31,557 nucleotides of DNA from Halieaceae bacterium UBA4438 (GTDB lineage: Bacteria > Pseudomonadota > Gammaproteobacteria > Pseudomonadales > Halieaceae). The translations under genes and the position numbers were made by a program. The notes below the pieces were generated by a model. The model saw only the letters and a list, made by a program, of their open reading frames with translations, had not been told where the DNA came from and did not search any database. The stretch spans positions 57,902-89,458 of the forward strand of contig DGPO01000057.1 of assembly GCA_002390485.1 (NCBI GenBank). Direction: 5' to 3'. Positions 19,726 to 30,624 of the stretch are shown in pieces (the stretch's first letter is position 1; each line of letters starts with the position of its first letter).

Positions 19726-22008
19726 GTGTTGAGTAAAGACCTCGAAAGAGCGTTAAACGAGTCTTTTAAACAAGCGAGAGCGCAGCGGCACGAATTCATC
19801 ACAGTTGAACACCTGTTGTTGGCGCTACTTGACGATAGCGCCGCGCAGGCTGTCCTGCGAGCCTGTAGCGCAGAAATCGACGCGTTACGCGGTGATGTAT
19901 CGGAGTTTATCGATGCGACAACGCCTTTAGTACCTGGTGAGGACGAGGTCGATACGCAACCTACATTAGGATTTCAGCGTGTTCTTCAAAGGGCTGTTTT
20001 TCACGTGCAAAGTTCTGGAAAAACAGAAGTCACCGGGGCGAATGTCTTAGTGGCTATTTTTTCCGAGCAAGAAAGCCAAGCGGTCTACTTCCTGAAGACC
20101 CAAGACATTTCGCGTCTCGATATCGTTAATTTTATTACACACGGTGTGAGTAAGGACGAGAATGATGAGGGTGTTGACGGTGATGAGCTGCAAGCGAGTG
20201 GTGAGTCATCGGAAGGCGATGGAGAAGAAGAGAGTCCTCTCGATAAGTATTCGACGAACCTAAACGAGGAAGCCGCTCACGGGCAAATAGATCCACTTAT
20301 TGGTCGCCTGGATGAGGTCGAGCGTGTCGCTCAAATTTTGGCGCGCAGGCGCAAGAATAATCCCCTCCTGGTGGGTGAGTCGGGCGTGGGTAAAACGGCT
20401 ATTGCGGAAGGGCTGGCGAAGCTTATCGTCGACGGACAGGTCCCCGATACATTAAAAACCGCCGAGGTGTTCTCGCTTGACTTGGGCGCGCTGCTTGCAG
20501 GAACGAAGTACCGCGGTGACTTTGAAAAGCGTTTCAAGGGCGTACTTGCCGACCTTAAGCGTCGCGAAGGCTCGATTCTGTTCATCGACGAGATCCATAC
20601 AATTATTGGTGCGGGTGCGGCGTCGGGCGGGGTTATGGATGCCAGTAATTTGCTCAAGCCACTACTTAGTTCCGGAAAGCTACGTTGCATTGGGTCGACG
20701 ACCTACGCCGAATATCGCGGTATTTTCGACAAAGACAAAGCCTTGAGTCGCAGGTTTCAAAAAGTCGATGTGTTGGAGCCGTCCGTTGACGATGCGTACA
20801 AAATTCTCAAGGGGCTGAAGTCTCGTTTTGAGGAGCACCACGGTTTGCGCTACACCGACAAGGCGCTTCGAACGGCGACCGAGATGGCCGATCGTTTTAT
20901 TACCGATCGATTCCTGCCCGACAAAGCCATTGATGTGATCGACGAAGCCGGTGCGTATCAGCAACTTCAGCCCGTGAGTAAGCGCAAGAAAGTAGTAGGT
21001 CCAGCCGATATTGAAGCAGTGGTTGCGAAAATCGCTCGAATCCCTCCAAAGACAGTGACAAGCGACGACAGGGAGTTACTCGAAAAGCTCGAGAGCAATC
21101 TTTCCTTAGTGGTGTTTGGACAGAATAAGGCAGTCAGTCAATTGGTCAGCTCGATTAAGCTGGCGCGTGCCGGCTTACGGTCCGGCGACAAACCGATTGG
21201 CAGCTTCCTTTTGGCGGGCCCTACGGGTGTGGGTAAAACCGAGATAACCAAGCAGTTGGCGATGCAGTTAGGACTTGAGATGCTCCGGTTTGATATGTCC
21301 GAGTACATGGAGCGGCACACCGTATCGCGGTTGATTGGGGCGCCTCCAGGCTACGTGGGCTATGACCAGGGTGGTCTGTTAACAGACGCCGTCACCAAGC
21401 ACCCACATTCTGTGGTGTTACTCGATGAAGTCGAGAAAGCGCATCCAGAGGTATTTAACTTACTGCTTCAAGTGATGGACCACGGAACACTGACGGATAA
21501 TAACGGCCGAAAAGCTGATTTTAGAAACGTAATCGTTGTGATGACGACGAACGCAGGTGCTGAGAGCGTCTCCAAACGATCGATAGGCTTTTCTGATCAA
21601 GACAACTCTACGGATGCGTTAGAAGCGATTAATAAATTGTTTACGCCCGAATTTAGAAATCGACTCGATGCCATTGTGCCTTTCGAACCATTAGGTCAGG
21701 ACGTGATCCTCACGGTCGTCGACAAGTTCCTCACCGCTCTGCAGACACAACTTGACGAGAAGCGGGTTCAGCTGCACGTTGACGAACCGGCACGCGAGTG
21801 GCTAGTCACTGAGGGTTATGACCGAAATATGGGCGCTCGCCCGATGGAGCGAGTCATTCAGGAGCACATTAAAAAGCCACTGGCGGAAATGGTGCTTTTT
21901 GGTGCGCTCGCCAAGGGCGGTATTGCCAAGGTCTCGGTCAATCTTGATGGCGATGGACTCACAGTCTCCTCAGAGACCGAGACCCTCGACGAAGCAGTGC
22001 CCGCCTAA
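19726..22008 (+). CDS. clpA: ATP-dependent Clp protease ATP-binding subunit ClpA
   Basis: 760 residues, as in E. coli ClpA (758). Two Clp-N repeats (about 1-140), an acidic linker (about 145-175), a first AAA+ domain with Walker A GESGVGKT at 217-224 and FIDEIHT, and a second with GPTGVGKT at 498-505 and [18 protein letters not shown] in the second domain supplies the IGF-type loop that docks on ClpP. ClpA unfolds substrates for ClpP, including ClpS-delivered N-degrons. The start is GTG 19726; MLSKDLE aligns with the E. coli N-terminus. AGGAGAAAGG precedes it. clpP is not in the window. The gene is co-transcribed with clpS. Confidence 0.97.
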   Translation: MLSKDLERALNESFKQARAQRHEFITVEHLLLALLDDSAAQAVLRACSAEIDALRGDVSEFIDATTPLVPGEDEVDTQPTLGFQRVLQRAVFHVQSSGKTEVTGANVLVAIFSEQESQAVYFLKTQDISRLDIVNFITHGVSKDENDEGVDGDELQASGESSEGDGEEESPLDKYSTNLNEEAAHGQIDPLIGRLDEVERVAQILARRRKNNPLLVGESGVGKTAIAEGLAKLIVDGQVPDTLKTAEVFSLDLGALLAGTKYRGDFEKRFKGVLADLKRREGSILFIDEIHTIIGAGAASGGVMDASNLLKPLLSSGKLRCIGSTTYAEYRGIFDKDKALSRRFQKVDVLEPSVDDAYKILKGLKSRFEEHHGLRYTDKALRTATEMADRFITDRFLPDKAIDVIDEAGAYQQLQPVSKRKKVVGPADIEAVVAKIARIPPKTVTSDDRELLEKLESNLSLVVFGQNKAVSQLVSSIKLARAGLRSGDKPIGSFLLAGPTGVGKTEITKQLAMQLGLEMLRFDMSEYMERHTVSRLIGAPPGYVGYDQGGLLTDAVTKHPHSVVLLDEVEKAHPEVFNLLLQVMDHGTLTDNNGRKADFRNVIVVMTTNAGAESVSKRSIGFSDQDNSTDALEAINKLFTPEFRNRLDAIVPFEPLGQDVILTVVDKFLTALQTQLDEKRVQLHVDEPAREWLVTEGYDRNMGARPMERVIQEHIKKPLAEMVLFGALAKGGIAKVSVNLDGDGLTVSSETETLDEAVPA

Positions 22009-22044
22009 CGCGGCAGCGTTTGTCCAAAACTCACGGTTTTCCTA

Positions 22045-22071
22045 GCGCGCACTTTCCTATAGAGTGCGCGC
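22045..22071 (+). repeat. Perfect nine-base inverted repeat between clpA and infA
   Basis: GCGCGCACT (22045-22053) is the exact reverse complement of AGTGCGCGC (22063-22071), with a nine-base loop. It starts 37 bases after the clpA stop codon and ends 26 bases before the infA start. No T-run follows, so it is not a standard intrinsic terminator. It may form a hairpin in the transcript, with an effect on clpA mRNA end or infA leader. Confidence 0.7.
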
Positions 22072-22097
22072 CATCACTTTATTACTGGAAAGGCTTA

Positions 22098-22316
22098 ATG
22101 GCTAAAGAAGATCAGATCGAAATGGAAGGGGAAATCATAGACACGCTCCCCAATACAACGTTTCGAGTGCGCCTTGAGAATGGGCATGTCGTGACAGCGC
22201 ACATCTCGGGGAAGATGCGTAAGAACTACATTCGGATTCTTACGGGAGACAAGGTCCGGGTTGAAGTCACCCCCTATGACTTAAGTAAGGGGCGAATTAC
22301 CTATCGAGAGCGTTAA
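22098..22316 (+). CDS. infA: Translation initiation factor IF-1
   Basis: 72 residues, exactly the E. coli IF-1 size: a single S1/OB-fold. [19 protein letters not shown] begins at the ATG at 22098 with GGAAAGG upstream, and the end RITYRER is the family terminus. IF-1 binds the 30S A site with IF-2 and IF-3. A longer in-frame reading back to 22020 has no IF-1 similarity and runs through the hairpin, so I excluded it. The gene's last four bases overlap the convergent bpt gene. Confidence 0.98.
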   Translation: MAKEDQIEMEGEIIDTLPNTTFRVRLENGHVVTAHISGKMRKNYIRILTGDKVRVEVTPYDLSKGRITYRER

Positions 22317-23089
22317 GTAACACTCGATTCATTGGGTATGTTGACGACGGGGATTGCTGAGAGCTCGCTGACCGGTTCGTTGTCTACCCCATGCCAACGC
22401 CCATTACTGAGTAGCTCGAGTGGTCTGAAACGGGTCTTATAGCTCATTTTACGGCAACCCTCGATCCAGTACCCCAAATAGATAAACGGCAGATTGAGCT
22501 TTTTCGCATGCGAAATTTGGAGCAGCACTGCCAATGTTCCCAAACTTCGCTTGGCACAGTCGGGATCATAAAACGTGTAGATCGCCGCTAGCCCGTCAAG
22601 CATTTCGTCGGAAACGGCAACGCAAATAAGTTTATCCTGATCGTACAGCCTAAAATATTGCGTGCACGCTAAGCTGTCGTTTAAAAACGACTCATATTGC
22701 TCTCTGTCGGGGGGGTACATATCTCCGTCAGCATGCGTTTGTGTTATGTATCGTTCGTAGAGCGCGTAGGCCTCGTCGTCATTCACCGAGTCTGTGATTT
22801 TCAGCGTCAAGTCCCGGTTGGCCTGTAAGACTCGTTTTTGACTTTTGGACGGCGTGAAGTCTTGGACCGCCACGCGAGCCGCTGTGCACGCATTGCAGCT
22901 GTTGCAGTGTGGTCTGTAAACATGATCGCCACTGCGTCGGAAGCCCATCGTTGACAGCTCCGTGTAAAGCTCTGGCGTAATCTTCTGTCGAGGATCCACG
23001 AACAGGGTGGTGGCTTCTCTATCAGGCAGGTAGGAGCAACGGTGTGGAAACGTTGTAAATACCTTGATTTCTCTTAAGTTCGCAGTCAC
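22313..23089 (-). CDS. bpt: Aspartate/glutamate leucyltransferase Bpt
   Basis: 258 residues of the arginyl-tRNA-protein-transferase-like family that includes Vibrio Bpt. The N-terminal block [16 protein letters not shown] and [20 protein letters not shown], with the conserved cysteines that bind metal or contribute to the active site, are present. Bpt transfers leucine from leucyl-tRNA to N-terminal Asp or Glu, turning them into ClpS-recognised N-degrons. The start is GTG at 23089; upstream is only a weak ribosome-binding site. It is separated from aat by a segment of about one kilobase, so it probably needs its own promoter. Its end overlaps infA by four bases. Confidence 0.94.
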   Translation of the reverse strand: MTANLREIKVFTTFPHRCSYLPDREATTLFVDPRQKITPELYTELSTMGFRRSGDHVYRPHCNSCNACTAARVAVQDFTPSKSQKRVLQANRDLTLKITDSVNDDEAYALYERYITQTHADGDMYPPDREQYESFLNDSLACTQYFRLYDQDKLICVAVSDEMLDGLAAIYTFYDPDCAKRSLGTLAVLLQISHAKKLNLPFIYLGYWIEGCRKMSYKTRFRPLELLSNGRWHGVDNEPVSELSAIPVVNIPNESSVT

Positions 23090-23423
23090 GGCTTATCGTT
23101 TTATCCCAATCATGAAGGCCAGCACCTCGTTCGTACCGCTCAGCGGCAGTGTGAGCATACCCCGAGACTTCAAAACGTTCTAACTTCGTCTGGCTCAAGC
23201 CTAGCGGGGTCAGACGGCTTCGTACAGGGGGGCGGCGAACAACTTGCGGTCGCGGGTCCACTTTAACCTGGACGCCTTGGGGACCTCTACCAGGACATAA
23301 TAAGAGGGTAGGGCCCCATGGAGACGGCATACTCAATGACGCTTGCTCGCGACTGAGTGTGTGGCGGGTCGCCGCCGTCCATATTAAACTATCACGTTGG
23401 GGCCCGACTGCGGGGTCAGCCAT
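23022..23423 (-). CDS. Orphan reading frame upstream of bpt, uncertain
   Basis: An open frame of 133 codons running from ATG 23423 through the gap ahead of bpt and 68 bases into bpt in a different frame. The first 112 codons lie where no other gene occurs, so it is not a shadow of a known gene. The protein is rich in Arg and Pro; no domain, signal peptide or membrane segment is recognisable. Segment LLLCPGRGPQGVQVKVDPRP is the least random-looking part. The gap (23090-23447, 358 bases) otherwise holds no clear terminator, tRNA or strong promoter. It may simply be the leader and promoter of bpt and the divergent membrane protein gene. Confidence 0.22.
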   Translation of the reverse strand: MADPAVGPQRDSLIWTAATRHTLSREQASLSMPSPWGPTLLLCPGRGPQGVQVKVDPRPQVVRRPPVRSRLTPLGLSQTKLERFEVSGYAHTAAERYERGAGLHDWDKTISRDCELKRNQGIYNVSTPLLLPA

Positions 23424-23447
23424 CCATCATAAGAGTGAGTCTTTAGA

Positions 23448-24107
23448 ATGACAGATAACCGCTACTTCAAGTCCTACGCGGTTCTTGCACTGGGGCTGCT
23501 ACTGCTCTGCGGCCTGGTTTTGAACTTTGGGGAACGTTATGGTCAGCTACTGATGGGTGAGTCAGGCCTGATCGAAGTAGCCTCTGCGGTGGGCTATTTT
23601 GTGTGCGCACTGTACATGATCGCTCGCGGTGGACGAGATTTTCTTGCCTCACGCGGTTACTTTGTCGTTTTGACGCTGCTCTTTGGTTTTCGTGAGCTTG
23701 ATTTCGATAAAGCCTTCACGACGATGGGAATTCTAAAGTCCCGATTCTACTTGAGCTCTGACGTTCCACTACAGGAAAAAGTCATTGGGCTGCTCGTTAT
23801 TGCGCTCATTGTTTGGACAGTCTTCCAGCTTCTACGACACCATTTTACTGAATTTATGCGCGGCCTGAAGCAGCGCGCGCCCGTTGCCCTTGGCGTCGCG
23901 CTCATCTTCTTCCTATTGGCGTTCTCCAAGTCTATCGACGGGCTGGCCAGGAAACTAAAACCCTTTGGGATTGAGACCAGTGCTGAGGTATCGCGTTGGG
24001 CAGGATCTGTCGAGGAGGTGCTCGAGCTCGGCATTCCCATTTATATGGTCCTGACCTTTCATGCGTGGCTATCGCGCCCGAGAGCCGAAAGCCCGTCCAG
24101 CCCTTAG
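23448..24107 (+). CDS. Six-helix membrane protein of unknown function
   Basis: 219 residues with about six hydrophobic segments: near 8-27, 40-60, 69-80, 110-129, 146-161 and 187-207. I do not recognise the family. A conserved-looking patch, GFRELDFDKAFTTMGILKSRFY near residues 82-102, carries charged residues between helices 3 and 4 and may be functional. There is no lipobox or cleavable signal. The start is ATG with AAGAGTGAG about ten bases upstream. The gene points rightward between leftward bpt and aat, which usually adjoin, so it looks inserted. No link to the N-degron pathway can be shown from the sequence. Confidence 0.82.
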   Translation: MTDNRYFKSYAVLALGLLLLCGLVLNFGERYGQLLMGESGLIEVASAVGYFVCALYMIARGGRDFLASRGYFVVLTLLFGFRELDFDKAFTTMGILKSRFYLSSDVPLQEKVIGLLVIALIVWTVFQLLRHHFTEFMRGLKQRAPVALGVALIFFLLAFSKSIDGLARKLKPFGIETSAEVSRWAGSVEEVLELGIPIYMVLTFHAWLSRPRAESPSSP

Positions 24108-24157
24108 TGGTCTCAGTCCACTTGTGGAATACTCCGCGTCAAGTGTTTGCCTAGCAC

Positions 24158-24796
24158 TCAGTCTGAAGGTGAGATTGCCGCTTGAAGCGCCTGCTCAAAC
24201 TCCTCTCGCGATAGGAGAGACATGCCAAGCGCTGACAGGTGTTCACTGGGCATCTGGCAGTCAATCAAGGTTAAATCTGCAAATACGTCGCCCCTGCACA
24301 GCGCATGAAGTGCAAATTTCGAAGCATTGGTCGCCCTTGAGAACATGGACTCGCCAAAAAAGATCGACCCTAATTTTACGCCGTAGAGCCCACCGACAAG
24401 TGACCCCTGGTCCATGACCTCAATACTGTGGGCGTAGCCTAGGCGATGAAGCTCTTGGTAAGCCACTTTCATTGGCGTGCTAATCCAGGTCGCTTCTCGC
24501 TCGGGCGTGAGGGTAGCGCAGGCATCGACGACGGTATGAAACTGTTGGTTGACCTCAATCAACCAATCGGTGCGACGTAAGAACTTCTGGAATGACTTTG
24601 AGGTGTAAAAGTTCTCGGGCTTCAAGACAGCCCGCGGGTTAGGGGTCCACCAGAGAATGGGCTCGTCAGCCTCGTACCAGGGAAAAATGCCACGCCGATA
24701 AGCCTCTAGCAGGCGCTCGACGCTGAGGTCGCCGCCGACGGCAAGCAATCCGTTAGGGTCCTGCAGTGCCGTACCGGTCGGTGGGAAGGGTTCCAT
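24158..24796 (-). CDS. aat: Leucyl/phenylalanyl-tRNA-protein transferase
   Basis: 212 residues. The N-terminal MEPFPPTGTALQDPNGLLAV and GGDLSVERLLEAYRRGIFPW are the conserved Aat opening; ESMFSRATNASKFAL, within the catalytic domain, is also typical. Aat adds Leu or Phe from aminoacyl-tRNA to N-terminal Lys, Arg (and Met), generating substrates for ClpS-ClpAP. It is shorter than E. coli Aat (234) at the N-terminus. An in-frame stop lies four codons before the ATG, so no longer start is possible. It starts 19 bases after trxB in the same direction. Confidence 0.95.
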   Translation of the reverse strand: MEPFPPTGTALQDPNGLLAVGGDLSVERLLEAYRRGIFPWYEADEPILWWTPNPRAVLKPENFYTSKSFQKFLRRTDWLIEVNQQFHTVVDACATLTPEREATWISTPMKVAYQELHRLGYAHSIEVMDQGSLVGGLYGVKLGSIFFGESMFSRATNASKFALHALCRGDVFADLTLIDCQMPSEHLSALGMSLLSREEFEQALQAAISPSD

Positions 24797-24815
24797 TGAC
24801 CGTGATCAGCGAGCG

Positions 24816-25889
<1,074 letters not shown>

Positions 25890-25956
25890 TTATTTTAAGA
25901 AAATAGGCGTTTTCCTTTGTGATATGATGCGACAAACAAACTGGAGGAGCACCACA

Positions 25957-28290
25957 GTGTCGGCCAAGAATGCACCTTCAAAATCGGTGAAGGAAGAGCA
26001 GGACACCAGCGCGCCAAGCGTGCTTGCAAGCGTTGGCTTTATCGCAGGCCTCGCAGTCGCTTCTTTTGCCGTCGTCAGCCTGACCACGTTCGATGCTGCC
26101 GATCCCGGATGGAGCTCTAGTGGGTCCGCCAGCGGCGTACTGAATCAAGCGGGGGTGGTCGGGGCTTACTTCGCCGATATGAGTTACTCGTTGGTGGGTT
26201 TCGTCGCCTTGGTTATTCCTCTGTCCCTACTGTTTTGGGCGTATCGTCGTGTAAAACCGAGAGCTTCTGTGGTTCTAACGTCGACTGATCGCGTAATCTC
26301 TGGCTTTGGCTGGCTCGCCTTTCTGGGCGCAAGTACGGGATTGGTCAGCCTGGCTTTGCCTGCCAATGAGTTTTTGCCGCAAGGCAGTGGCGGTATTGTT
26401 GGGTACGCTATCTCCCATTGGTTCACGGCAGCATTTTCCGATTTTGGAGCCCGGCTGCTGTTGAGTTTTTGCACATTGCTTGGCGGCACGCTGGCGCTCG
26501 ATGTCGATTGGCTCAAGGTCGCGGATAAAGTCGGTGCAATAACACTTGGGGCCATAACTGCCGCACGGGTCCGCATCGATGACTTTAATGATCGCCGAAA
26601 GCTCAGACAGGAGAAGAGTAAACGAAGCATTCAGATTGCTGAGCATGTTGAGAAGGAGAGGCGCAGACCACCTTTAAAAATAAAGCCGCCCAAGCTTTTA
26701 GATGGGGTGAGTAAAAAAGTCGAGAAGGCCAAGCAGCAGGCATTGTTTGAGCTTCCTGACCTCATGCCAATGCCACCACTTGAGCTTTTGGATGCACCGA
26801 CACACGCGGGCCCGCGTGGGTACTCGGCGTCAGAATTAGAGTCTTTATCGCGGTTACTCGAGCTCAAACTTGCAGACTTCGGGATCACCGCTGAGGTCGT
26901 TTCGGTTTATCCAGGCCCAGTGGTGACTCGCTTTGAGATACAACCTGCAGCGGGCGTAAAGGTGAGTCGCATATCGAATCTGGCAAAAGATCTGGCGCGC
27001 TCCTTGGCTGTAAATTCTGTTCGGGTGGTCGAGGTCATTCAGGGTAAAAGTGTTGTCGGCATTGAGATTCCAAACGCCGATCGTCAGACCGTCAACTTCA
27101 GAGACGTACTGAGCTCCGATATTTTTGCGGACGCGAAGTCACCACTGACCATTGCGCTCGGACACGATATCTCGGGGACTCCAGTGGTCGCCGACCTGGG
27201 TAAGATGCCCCACGTTTTGGTCGCCGGAACAACTGGCTCAGGCAAGTCAGTAGGCGTGAACTGCATGCTCGTGAGTCTGCTCTACAAGGCGACACCCGAT
27301 GAAGTCCGGTTAATTTTGGTAGACCCTAAGATGCTTGAATTGTCTGTCTACGACGGTATTCCGCATCTGCTGACGCCGGTCATTACTGACATGAAAGACG
27401 CAGGTAATGGCCTCCGGTGGTGCGTCGCTGAGATGGAGCGACGCTACAAGCTTATGTCGTTGCTGGGCGTCAGAAACCTTGCAGGCTACAACCGGAAAGT
27501 GGCGGATGCGGAAAAAGCAGGCACCCCAATTGATGATCCGCTTTGGAAGCCCGACCCCGTGCTTGAGTTGACGGGTGAGGAACAAACGGCGCCTGCACTG
27601 ACAACCTTGCCAAGCATTGTCGTTGTTATTGACGAGTTTGCTGACATGATGATGATTGTCGGTAAAAAGGTAGAGGAACTCATTGCCCGAATCGCTCAAA
27701 AAGCGCGCGCGGCCGGCATCCACTTAGTACTGGCTACACAGCGACCATCGGTCGACGTAATTACCGGATTGATCAAGGCCAATATACCCTCGCGTGTCGC
27801 CTTCTCAGTGTCATCGAAAATCGATTCTAGGACCATTTTGGATCAGGGCGGTGCGGAGCAGTTACTGGGTTATGGGGACATGTTGTATTTACCATCGGGC
27901 TCCAGCACGCCGACCCGTGTCCACGGCGCTTTTTGCTCAGATGAAGAAGTGCACCGGGTCGTCGCAGACTGGCGCAGACGTGGGACTCCCGATTTTATTG
28001 AAGGACTGTTAGACGAAGGAGGGCAGACGCCTGTTACCGCGCAAGAGCTGCAGTCTGCCGCGTCGTCGGACGAAGATCCTGAGAGTGACGCACTTTATGA
28101 CGAGGCGGTTCACTATGTGTGCAGCAGCAGGCGTGCGTCTATTTCCTCTGTGCAACGCAAGTTACGGATTGGCTACAACCGAGCGGCGCGGCTGATAGAA
28201 ACTATGGAGGCAACCGGCGTCGTTACCCCAATGGGGACAAATGGTCAGCGCGAGGTTCTTGCGCCGCCACCGCCAGGGAGCGACGGTTGA
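25957..28290 (+). CDS. ftsK: DNA translocase FtsK
   Basis: 777 residues. Four N-terminal membrane helices (about 21-45, 75-95, 112-130, 157-180), a short linker, and the FtsK alpha/beta motor with Walker A GTTGSGKS at 424-431 and [11 protein letters not shown] as Walker B. The C-terminal gamma domain ([20 protein letters not shown] onward, last 65 residues) is the winged helix that reads KOPS sequences. FtsK pumps DNA at the septum and activates XerCD at dif. The linker is far shorter than in E. coli (1329 residues), as in Pseudomonas. The start is GTG 25957, preceded by GGAGGAG at seven bases; a 27-residue upstream extension precedes this ribosome-binding site. Confidence 0.97.
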   Translation: MSAKNAPSKSVKEEQDTSAPSVLASVGFIAGLAVASFAVVSLTTFDAADPGWSSSGSASGVLNQAGVVGAYFADMSYSLVGFVALVIPLSLLFWAYRRVKPRASVVLTSTDRVISGFGWLAFLGASTGLVSLALPANEFLPQGSGGIVGYAISHWFTAAFSDFGARLLLSFCTLLGGTLALDVDWLKVADKVGAITLGAITAARVRIDDFNDRRKLRQEKSKRSIQIAEHVEKERRRPPLKIKPPKLLDGVSKKVEKAKQQALFELPDLMPMPPLELLDAPTHAGPRGYSASELESLSRLLELKLADFGITAEVVSVYPGPVVTRFEIQPAAGVKVSRISNLAKDLARSLAVNSVRVVEVIQGKSVVGIEIPNADRQTVNFRDVLSSDIFADAKSPLTIALGHDISGTPVVADLGKMPHVLVAGTTGSGKSVGVNCMLVSLLYKATPDEVRLILVDPKMLELSVYDGIPHLLTPVITDMKDAGNGLRWCVAEMERRYKLMSLLGVRNLAGYNRKVADAEKAGTPIDDPLWKPDPVLELTGEEQTAPALTTLPSIVVVIDEFADMMMIVGKKVEELIARIAQKARAAGIHLVLATQRPSVDVITGLIKANIPSRVAFSVSSKIDSRTILDQGGAEQLLGYGDMLYLPSGSSTPTRVHGAFCSDEEVHRVVADWRRRGTPDFIEGLLDEGGQTPVTAQELQSAASSDEDPESDALYDEAVHYVCSSRRASISSVQRKLRIGYNRAARLIETMEATGVVTPMGTNGQREVLAPPPPGSDG

Positions 28291-28886
28291 TTTTTCGCCT
28301 AGTCTGTTGCCTTTGTTTAGTATTGCTCAGTACTAACAGTCGATCTGATGAGGCCTGGCCTTTGGCGACTGCAGTGAGGGCAAGTGGCGTTTTTTCACAA
28401 ATATTAAGTGATTCCTCAGGGACCACCCTTGTGGAGACGCGCGGTACGTTTGCCACAGTAAAGCCCGACCTGTATCGATGGGAGATTGAATCACCTGATC
28501 GACAGCTTTTACTGCTCAACGAAGACGGGTTTTGGCAGTGGGATAAGGATCTCGACATCGTCATACTGCGCGACCGTCCTAATCTCGAAGATCTGCCCTT
28601 GGCTCTAATCTGGGAGGGCAGTTCAGGACACTCAGGATCAATCGAGACGTCTACTACCGCATTGCCCTCTGGCATAGAGCGTATTACGCTCACCTCAAGT
28701 GCCGCTGACTCTATTGAAATCAGACTCACTGATGCTTTGGATCAAGAGACTGTTCTCAGGCTCAGACTCATGGAGACTTCGAATCTCAGTCCCAGCGACT
28801 TTGCGTTCGAATTTCCTGAGGGCGCGGAGTTTTACAACGAGTCTTCAGCCGCCGCTCCCTGGCTCACATTGGAGACAAGGCCATGA
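28287..28886 (+). CDS. lolA: Outer-membrane lipoprotein carrier protein LolA
   Basis: 199 residues from a TTG start at 28287. The N-terminus is a signal peptide ([20 protein letters not shown], cleavage likely after about residue 20-22), then a LolA-like beta domain with [19 protein letters not shown] and [13 protein letters not shown]. LolA ferries lipoproteins from the LolCDE complex to LolB through the periplasm. The TTG overlaps the ftsK stop (TTGA at 28287-28290) and has GGGAG eight bases upstream, so it is probably coupled. A longer frame reading back to 28119 runs inside ftsK and has no signal peptide. The ftsK-lolA adjacency supports the call despite low motif content. Confidence 0.87.
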   Translation: MIFRLVCCLCLVLLSTNSRSDEAWPLATAVRASGVFSQILSDSSGTTLVETRGTFATVKPDLYRWEIESPDRQLLLLNEDGFWQWDKDLDIVILRDRPNLEDLPLALIWEGSSGHSGSIETSTTALPSGIERITLTSSAADSIEIRLTDALDQETVLRLRLMETSNLSPSDFAFEFPEGAEFYNESSAAAPWLTLETRP

Positions 28887-29257
28887 ACGTTTTAGCATTG
28901 GCCCTTGGTGGTGCACTGGGTGCCGTTTCGCGTTTCGGAATCGGACAGCTTTTGACGACGAGCGGGGTTGCGCACCTGCATGTTGCTACATTTTCAGTGA
29001 ACGTTGTCGGTGCTTTTTTTATGGGCTTCCTGTTTGTTGCATTTGAACGTCTAGAGGCGCCAGAAGCACTCCGTATGGGCCTAACAGTCGGTTTCCTTGG
29101 CGCTTTCACCACGTTCTCAGCTTTTTCGTTAGAGCTCTTATCCGATATTCAGGAGGGGTATCTCGTGCGCGCCGCCCTCTACGCCACCCTATCCGTACTC
29201 ATTTGCCTCATCAGTTGCATGCTCGGCTTTTCCTTCGCACGATCGATTGTCGACTAA
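28883..29257 (+). CDS. crcB: Fluoride ion channel CrcB/Fluc
   Basis: 124 residues with four hydrophobic helices, the single-domain Fluc size. Family motifs GGALGAVSRFGIGQ (near residues 8-21), FSVNVVGAFFMGFL (near 37-50) and GFLGAFTTFSAFSLE (near 70-84) are intact; the last contains the pore Phe and Thr/Ser residues. Fluc works as an antiparallel dimer exporting fluoride. It begins inside the lolA stop codon (ATGA overlap). No fluoride riboswitch is visible ahead of it, as expected for a gene inside an operon. Confidence 0.95.
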   Translation: MNVLALALGGALGAVSRFGIGQLLTTSGVAHLHVATFSVNVVGAFFMGFLFVAFERLEAPEALRMGLTVGFLGAFTTFSAFSLELLSDIQEGYLVRAALYATLSVLICLISCMLGFSFARSIVD

Positions 29258-29310
29258 TTTTAATTTAGCGGTAAACTACCGGCCCCAATTACCGGCCTTC
29301 GAATGACATC

Positions 29311-30612
29311 ATGCTCGACATCAAACAGGTTCGGCAGGACCCACACCAAATAGCAGACGCGTTAAAGAAAAAGCGCTTTGAGTTTCCTGTCGATGAGTTT
29401 TTGCGACTCGATTCGGAGCGTAAAGCGGCAGATATTCGGTCCCAGGAGCTGCTCGCCGAACGAAAAAAAGCGTCAAAAGCCGTGGGCGCCCTGATCGCCC
29501 AAGGTAAAACTGTTGATGAAGCAAAAGCAGAGGTTAACGACTCATTAGCGCGAATATCGAGCGAGCTTGATGCGGCGGTTGAGCGGGCAAAGGTCGTACA
29601 GACGTTGCTCGATGAACTCCTTATGGGTACGCCTAACGTCCCTGACGCGGCGGTGCCCGCAGGGCTGGACGAGGCGGACAATGAAGAAGTGCTCGTGTGG
29701 GGCACGCCGAGGACCATGTCGTTCGACGCAAAAGATCATGCCGATCTGGGTGAGGCGTTAGGCCAGCTTGATTTTGAAATGGCCGGAAAAATCACGGGTA
29801 GCCGATTTAGCGTCTTGCAGGGCCCGCTTGCACGCCTTCAGCGCGCACTGGCTCAGTTTATGCTCGATCTTCACACGACAGAGCACGGTTACACTGAAGT
29901 CTATGTGCCCTTTATGGTTAACAGTGAATCGCTCTACGGCACAGGCCAATTGCCCAAGTTCGCTGAAGATGCGTTTAAAATTGAAGGTGACTCCGGCTAT
30001 TACTTAATACCGACGGCTGAAGTCCCAGTAACCAATATGCTCCGTGATCGTATTTTAGAGTCCGATGAACTGGGCGAGGAGGGCGTTAAGTTCACGGCGC
30101 ATACGCCCTGCTTTAGAAGCGAGGCAGGCAGCTATGGTCGCGATACACGCGGTCTTATTCGCCAGCACCAGTTTGAAAAGGTCGAATTAGTCCAGGCGGT
30201 GCGTCCTGATCAGTCCGACGCCGCTTTGGAGACCTTGACGTCTCACGCAGAGGCGGTACTGCAGCTACTCGAGCTCCCATACCGAAAGGTTCGATTGTGC
30301 GGGGGCGATCTTGGATTTAGTGCCGCAATGACTTACGACTTGGAGGTCTGGTTGCCCGGTCAGAGTGCCTTTAGAGAGATTTCGAGCTGCTCGAATTTTC
30401 GAGACTATCAATCCAGAAGGATGCAAGCACGCTGGCGAAATCCCGAGACGGGAAAGCCCGAACTGCTGCATACGTTGAATGGCTCGGGTCTTGCCGTTGG
30501 CAGGACCTTAGTCGCGGTAGTGGAAAATGGGCAGCAGGCCGACGGAACCATCACGCTCCCAGCGGCACTCGTTCCGTATTTTGGGAGCGACACTATTGCC
30601 GCGACGAAATAG
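29311..30612 (+). CDS. serS: Seryl-tRNA synthetase
   Basis: 433 residues (E. coli SerS 430). The N-terminal [20 protein letters not shown] begins the helical arm (two long helices to about residue 105) that binds the variable loop of tRNA-Ser. The class II core has [20 protein letters not shown] (motif 2) and [16 protein letters not shown] (motif 3), and [16 protein letters not shown] binds serine. The 53-base gap after crcB contains a candidate promoter. No strong ribosome-binding site precedes the ATG. Confidence 0.97.
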   Translation: MLDIKQVRQDPHQIADALKKKRFEFPVDEFLRLDSERKAADIRSQELLAERKKASKAVGALIAQGKTVDEAKAEVNDSLARISSELDAAVERAKVVQTLLDELLMGTPNVPDAAVPAGLDEADNEEVLVWGTPRTMSFDAKDHADLGEALGQLDFEMAGKITGSRFSVLQGPLARLQRALAQFMLDLHTTEHGYTEVYVPFMVNSESLYGTGQLPKFAEDAFKIEGDSGYYLIPTAEVPVTNMLRDRILESDELGEEGVKFTAHTPCFRSEAGSYGRDTRGLIRQHQFEKVELVQAVRPDQSDAALETLTSHAEAVLQLLELPYRKVRLCGGDLGFSAAMTYDLEVWLPGQSAFREISSCSNFRDYQSRRMQARWRNPETGKPELLHTLNGSGLAVGRTLVAVVENGQQADGTITLPAALVPYFGSDTIAATK

Positions 30613-30624
30613 GGTGCCTTTGCG

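Noticed and set aside
24119..24145. CACTTG / CAAGTG repeat between the membrane protein gene and aat
   Set aside because: Six pairs with a 15-base loop and only a short T-run; too weak for a terminator call.
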